Shown here: positions 62,378 through 64,000 of the stretch, piece after piece
Layout of the letters: each line of letters opens with the position of its first letter
Numbering within the stretch: position 1 is the first letter of the stretch
NCBI GenBank assembly: GCA_036898135.1
Contig: CM072513.1
Coordinates: forward strand, 87,334,502 to 87,398,501
Origin: Oncomelania hupensis
Taxonomy: Eukaryota > Mollusca > Gastropoda > Littorinimorpha > Pomatiopsidae
Reading direction: 5' to 3'
DNA: 64,000 bases
Notes under the pieces: generated by a model
Told to the model about the DNA's origin: nothing
Seen by the model: the letters and a program-made list of their open reading frames with translations, nothing else
Databases searched by the model: none
Program-made: the position numbers and the translations under genes

Positions 62378-62889
62378 CTACTATTTACGAACGGTGTCAG
62401 CAATGTTTAACAGGGATTTAATTTTCAACCACACTGTTTAATTATGATATAATTAGCGAATCATTTGCGGTTCTTCCATTCGGTCGTGAGAACAAAACAG
62501 GTGGGTTGTCTTAAAGTATGTCTGACGTCCAAAACCAAGCTATAACTGTATCTAGGACACAACGAGGAGCGTTCATACACATAGGACAATCTAAAACCAA
62601 ATTTATGGAATACACACATAGATGACCAGCAGTACGCAAAACTAAAAGGTCTGGCTTTCTCTGACATAAAAACTGTACAAATGATACGTCTAGGTCAGGT
62701 CAGTCTGTCAACTCTCACGATTTCTTATCGTGCATGCAGCGACCTATTTCTAAGTCATGCATGCTGACCTGTTGATATACATGTACAATACCAAAGTAAA
62801 TACTAATGTTGAAAAGGAATGGTAGTTATGGAATTCCCTTTGTAAAATATTTATTTGCGATTTTTGTTCTGTGTTTTTTTTTTAAAAAC
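62378..62889. other. no recognised gene
   Basis: No feature seen. Confidence 0.4.
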
Positions 62890-64000
62890 CACTTTTAGCT
62901 AAATAATCCTTATTGAGAAGCATATTTTATAAACAATCATTTGTTTGCAAACAATGTAAGATTTCTCTAAATAATATATTTTATCCATAAATAACTTATT
63001 ATTTACCTAAACAATACAATGTTTACGTAAATAAATCATGACATAGGTAAATGATGGATTGTTGTTAAATAAGGAATTATTTACCTAAACAATGCATTAT
63101 TTAGCAGATTGTTTTAAATGATGTATTATTTAGAAATGTTTCTAAATAATGATTAGTTTACCTATATAATGCATTATTTTGCAAAATTTACGGAAATAAG
63201 TATTATTTAGAAGATGTTGATAAATAATGCATTATTTACGCAAATAATTAATTATTTAAGGGCTGCAATTTTCAAGAGGGACTCCAGAATTCGCTTGAAA
63301 ACGTGGTCTTTATACTTTGACTGCTTTCTAGTGTGTTAATTATTTATTTTTCAACATAAATCACTCCACAAATTTGAAGATAAAACGTATTTAACCTCCC
63401 GAACACAAACTAAAGGTCAAGGTCAGTTTTGTGCGGAAGTTTTCAGTTTTTGAATATCTTCGTCAGAAGAAAAAAAGCTTTCTTTTTGTATTTGTTCACC
63501 CAGAAACTGTGTTGAGAATGTTTCCGTTTTATTGTTTTTTTTTTAGTCCAGTAATGTTTTAGTTTCAAACAGAAGGTTTCAGCTTATTCGAAACTACCAG
63601 GGGTTTGCAGGTCGGACTGACAAGAAATATGGCAGAAGTACTCTGAAGGCAATGACGCCAATGCAGAAATAATGATGGATCCCTCTTTTCCGGAACCGTT
63701 ACCGTTGCAGTTTTGTATATTAATACTGTTGCGAATAAATAAAAATAGAGTGAAAAAAGCAGTTATCTCATTTAAAATAGCCAAACAGCGTAAAATCACG
63801 AGTTTGCGATTTTCTTTATCACTACAACATAACCTCACAGAATCCCTTTTGCAGTTCCTAAACAATTAATTGTTTACATAAATTATGCACTATGTAGCAA
63901 CATTTTCTAAATAATACATTATTTAGCAAATTCTGCTAAATAATGCATTATATAGGTAAACAAATCATTATATAGAAACATTTCTAAATAATGCATTAAT
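62890..64000. mobile_element. long inverted-repeat element with AT palindrome arrays (right end beyond window)
   Basis: Left arm 62890-63261, right arm 63857-64000 and onward. The right arm read forward matches the reverse complement of the left arm block by block: TAATTAATT, then TTCTAAATAAT, TGCATTATATAGGTAAAC and TAGAAACATTTCTAAATAAT. Each arm is itself made of AAATAATGCATTATTT-like palindromes. The 600-bp spacer has only short ORFs (63584-63865 minus, 63672-63869 plus) without recognisable domains. A foldback-type DNA element or MITE is likely. Confidence 0.75.

Overview
This is eukaryotic nuclear DNA from an animal, most likely a marine invertebrate. A mollusc such as a gastropod is my guess and I hold it loosely. 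It has one widely spaced host gene, GT-AG introns of up to about 10 kb, dense microsatellites, and mobile elements of nearly every animal class. There is no bacterial-style gene packing, operon or CRISPR array.

Host gene. Twelve exons between 15626 and 53249 on the + strand join in consistent phase into a 572-residue leucine-rich-repeat protein of the LRRC74 type. It has an acidic N-terminal region, ribonuclease-inhibitor-type LRRs and an EF-hand-like C-terminal tail. All 11 introns have usable GT...AG boundaries. Intron 2 (8.5 kb), intron 7 (7.8 kb) and intron 10 (10.4 kb) are swollen by insertions.

Layout. 1-6292: a Ty3/gypsy LTR retrotransposon, with the 5' LTR cut by the window start, whose pol order is protease-integrase-RT-RNase H (Gmr1-type). 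6293-15625: two copies of an RTE-like LINE with clean target-site duplications, SINE pieces and a 5S-rRNA-like fragment. 15626-25059: LRRC74 exons 1-3, with a reverse solo LTR related to the first element, a long (CTAT)n tract and a DNA-transposon relic between exons 2 and 3. 25060-40987: exons 4-10 with MITEs, copies of an unclassified ~560-bp element, a second solo LTR, two CR1/L2-like LINE tails and a restriction-like-endonuclease LINE. 41643-48957: a PIF/Harbinger DNA transposon with an intact HARBI1-like transposase and an opposite-strand MADF gene interlocked with it. 49000-53249: another LINE copy, exon 11, an insertion of the ~560-bp element flanked by ~75-bp duplications, and exon 12. 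53250-64000: SINEs, a perfect 14 x 33-bp minisatellite, an endonuclease-bearing but internally deleted LINE copy, and an AT-rich long inverted repeat running off the window end.

How it works together. Only the LRR gene looks like a host function. The rest is an archive of insertions. The elements most likely to have moved recently are the gypsy element (102 bp of LTR identical), the Harbinger element (intact transposase and matching TAA flanks) and the two LINE copies with perfect target-site duplications.
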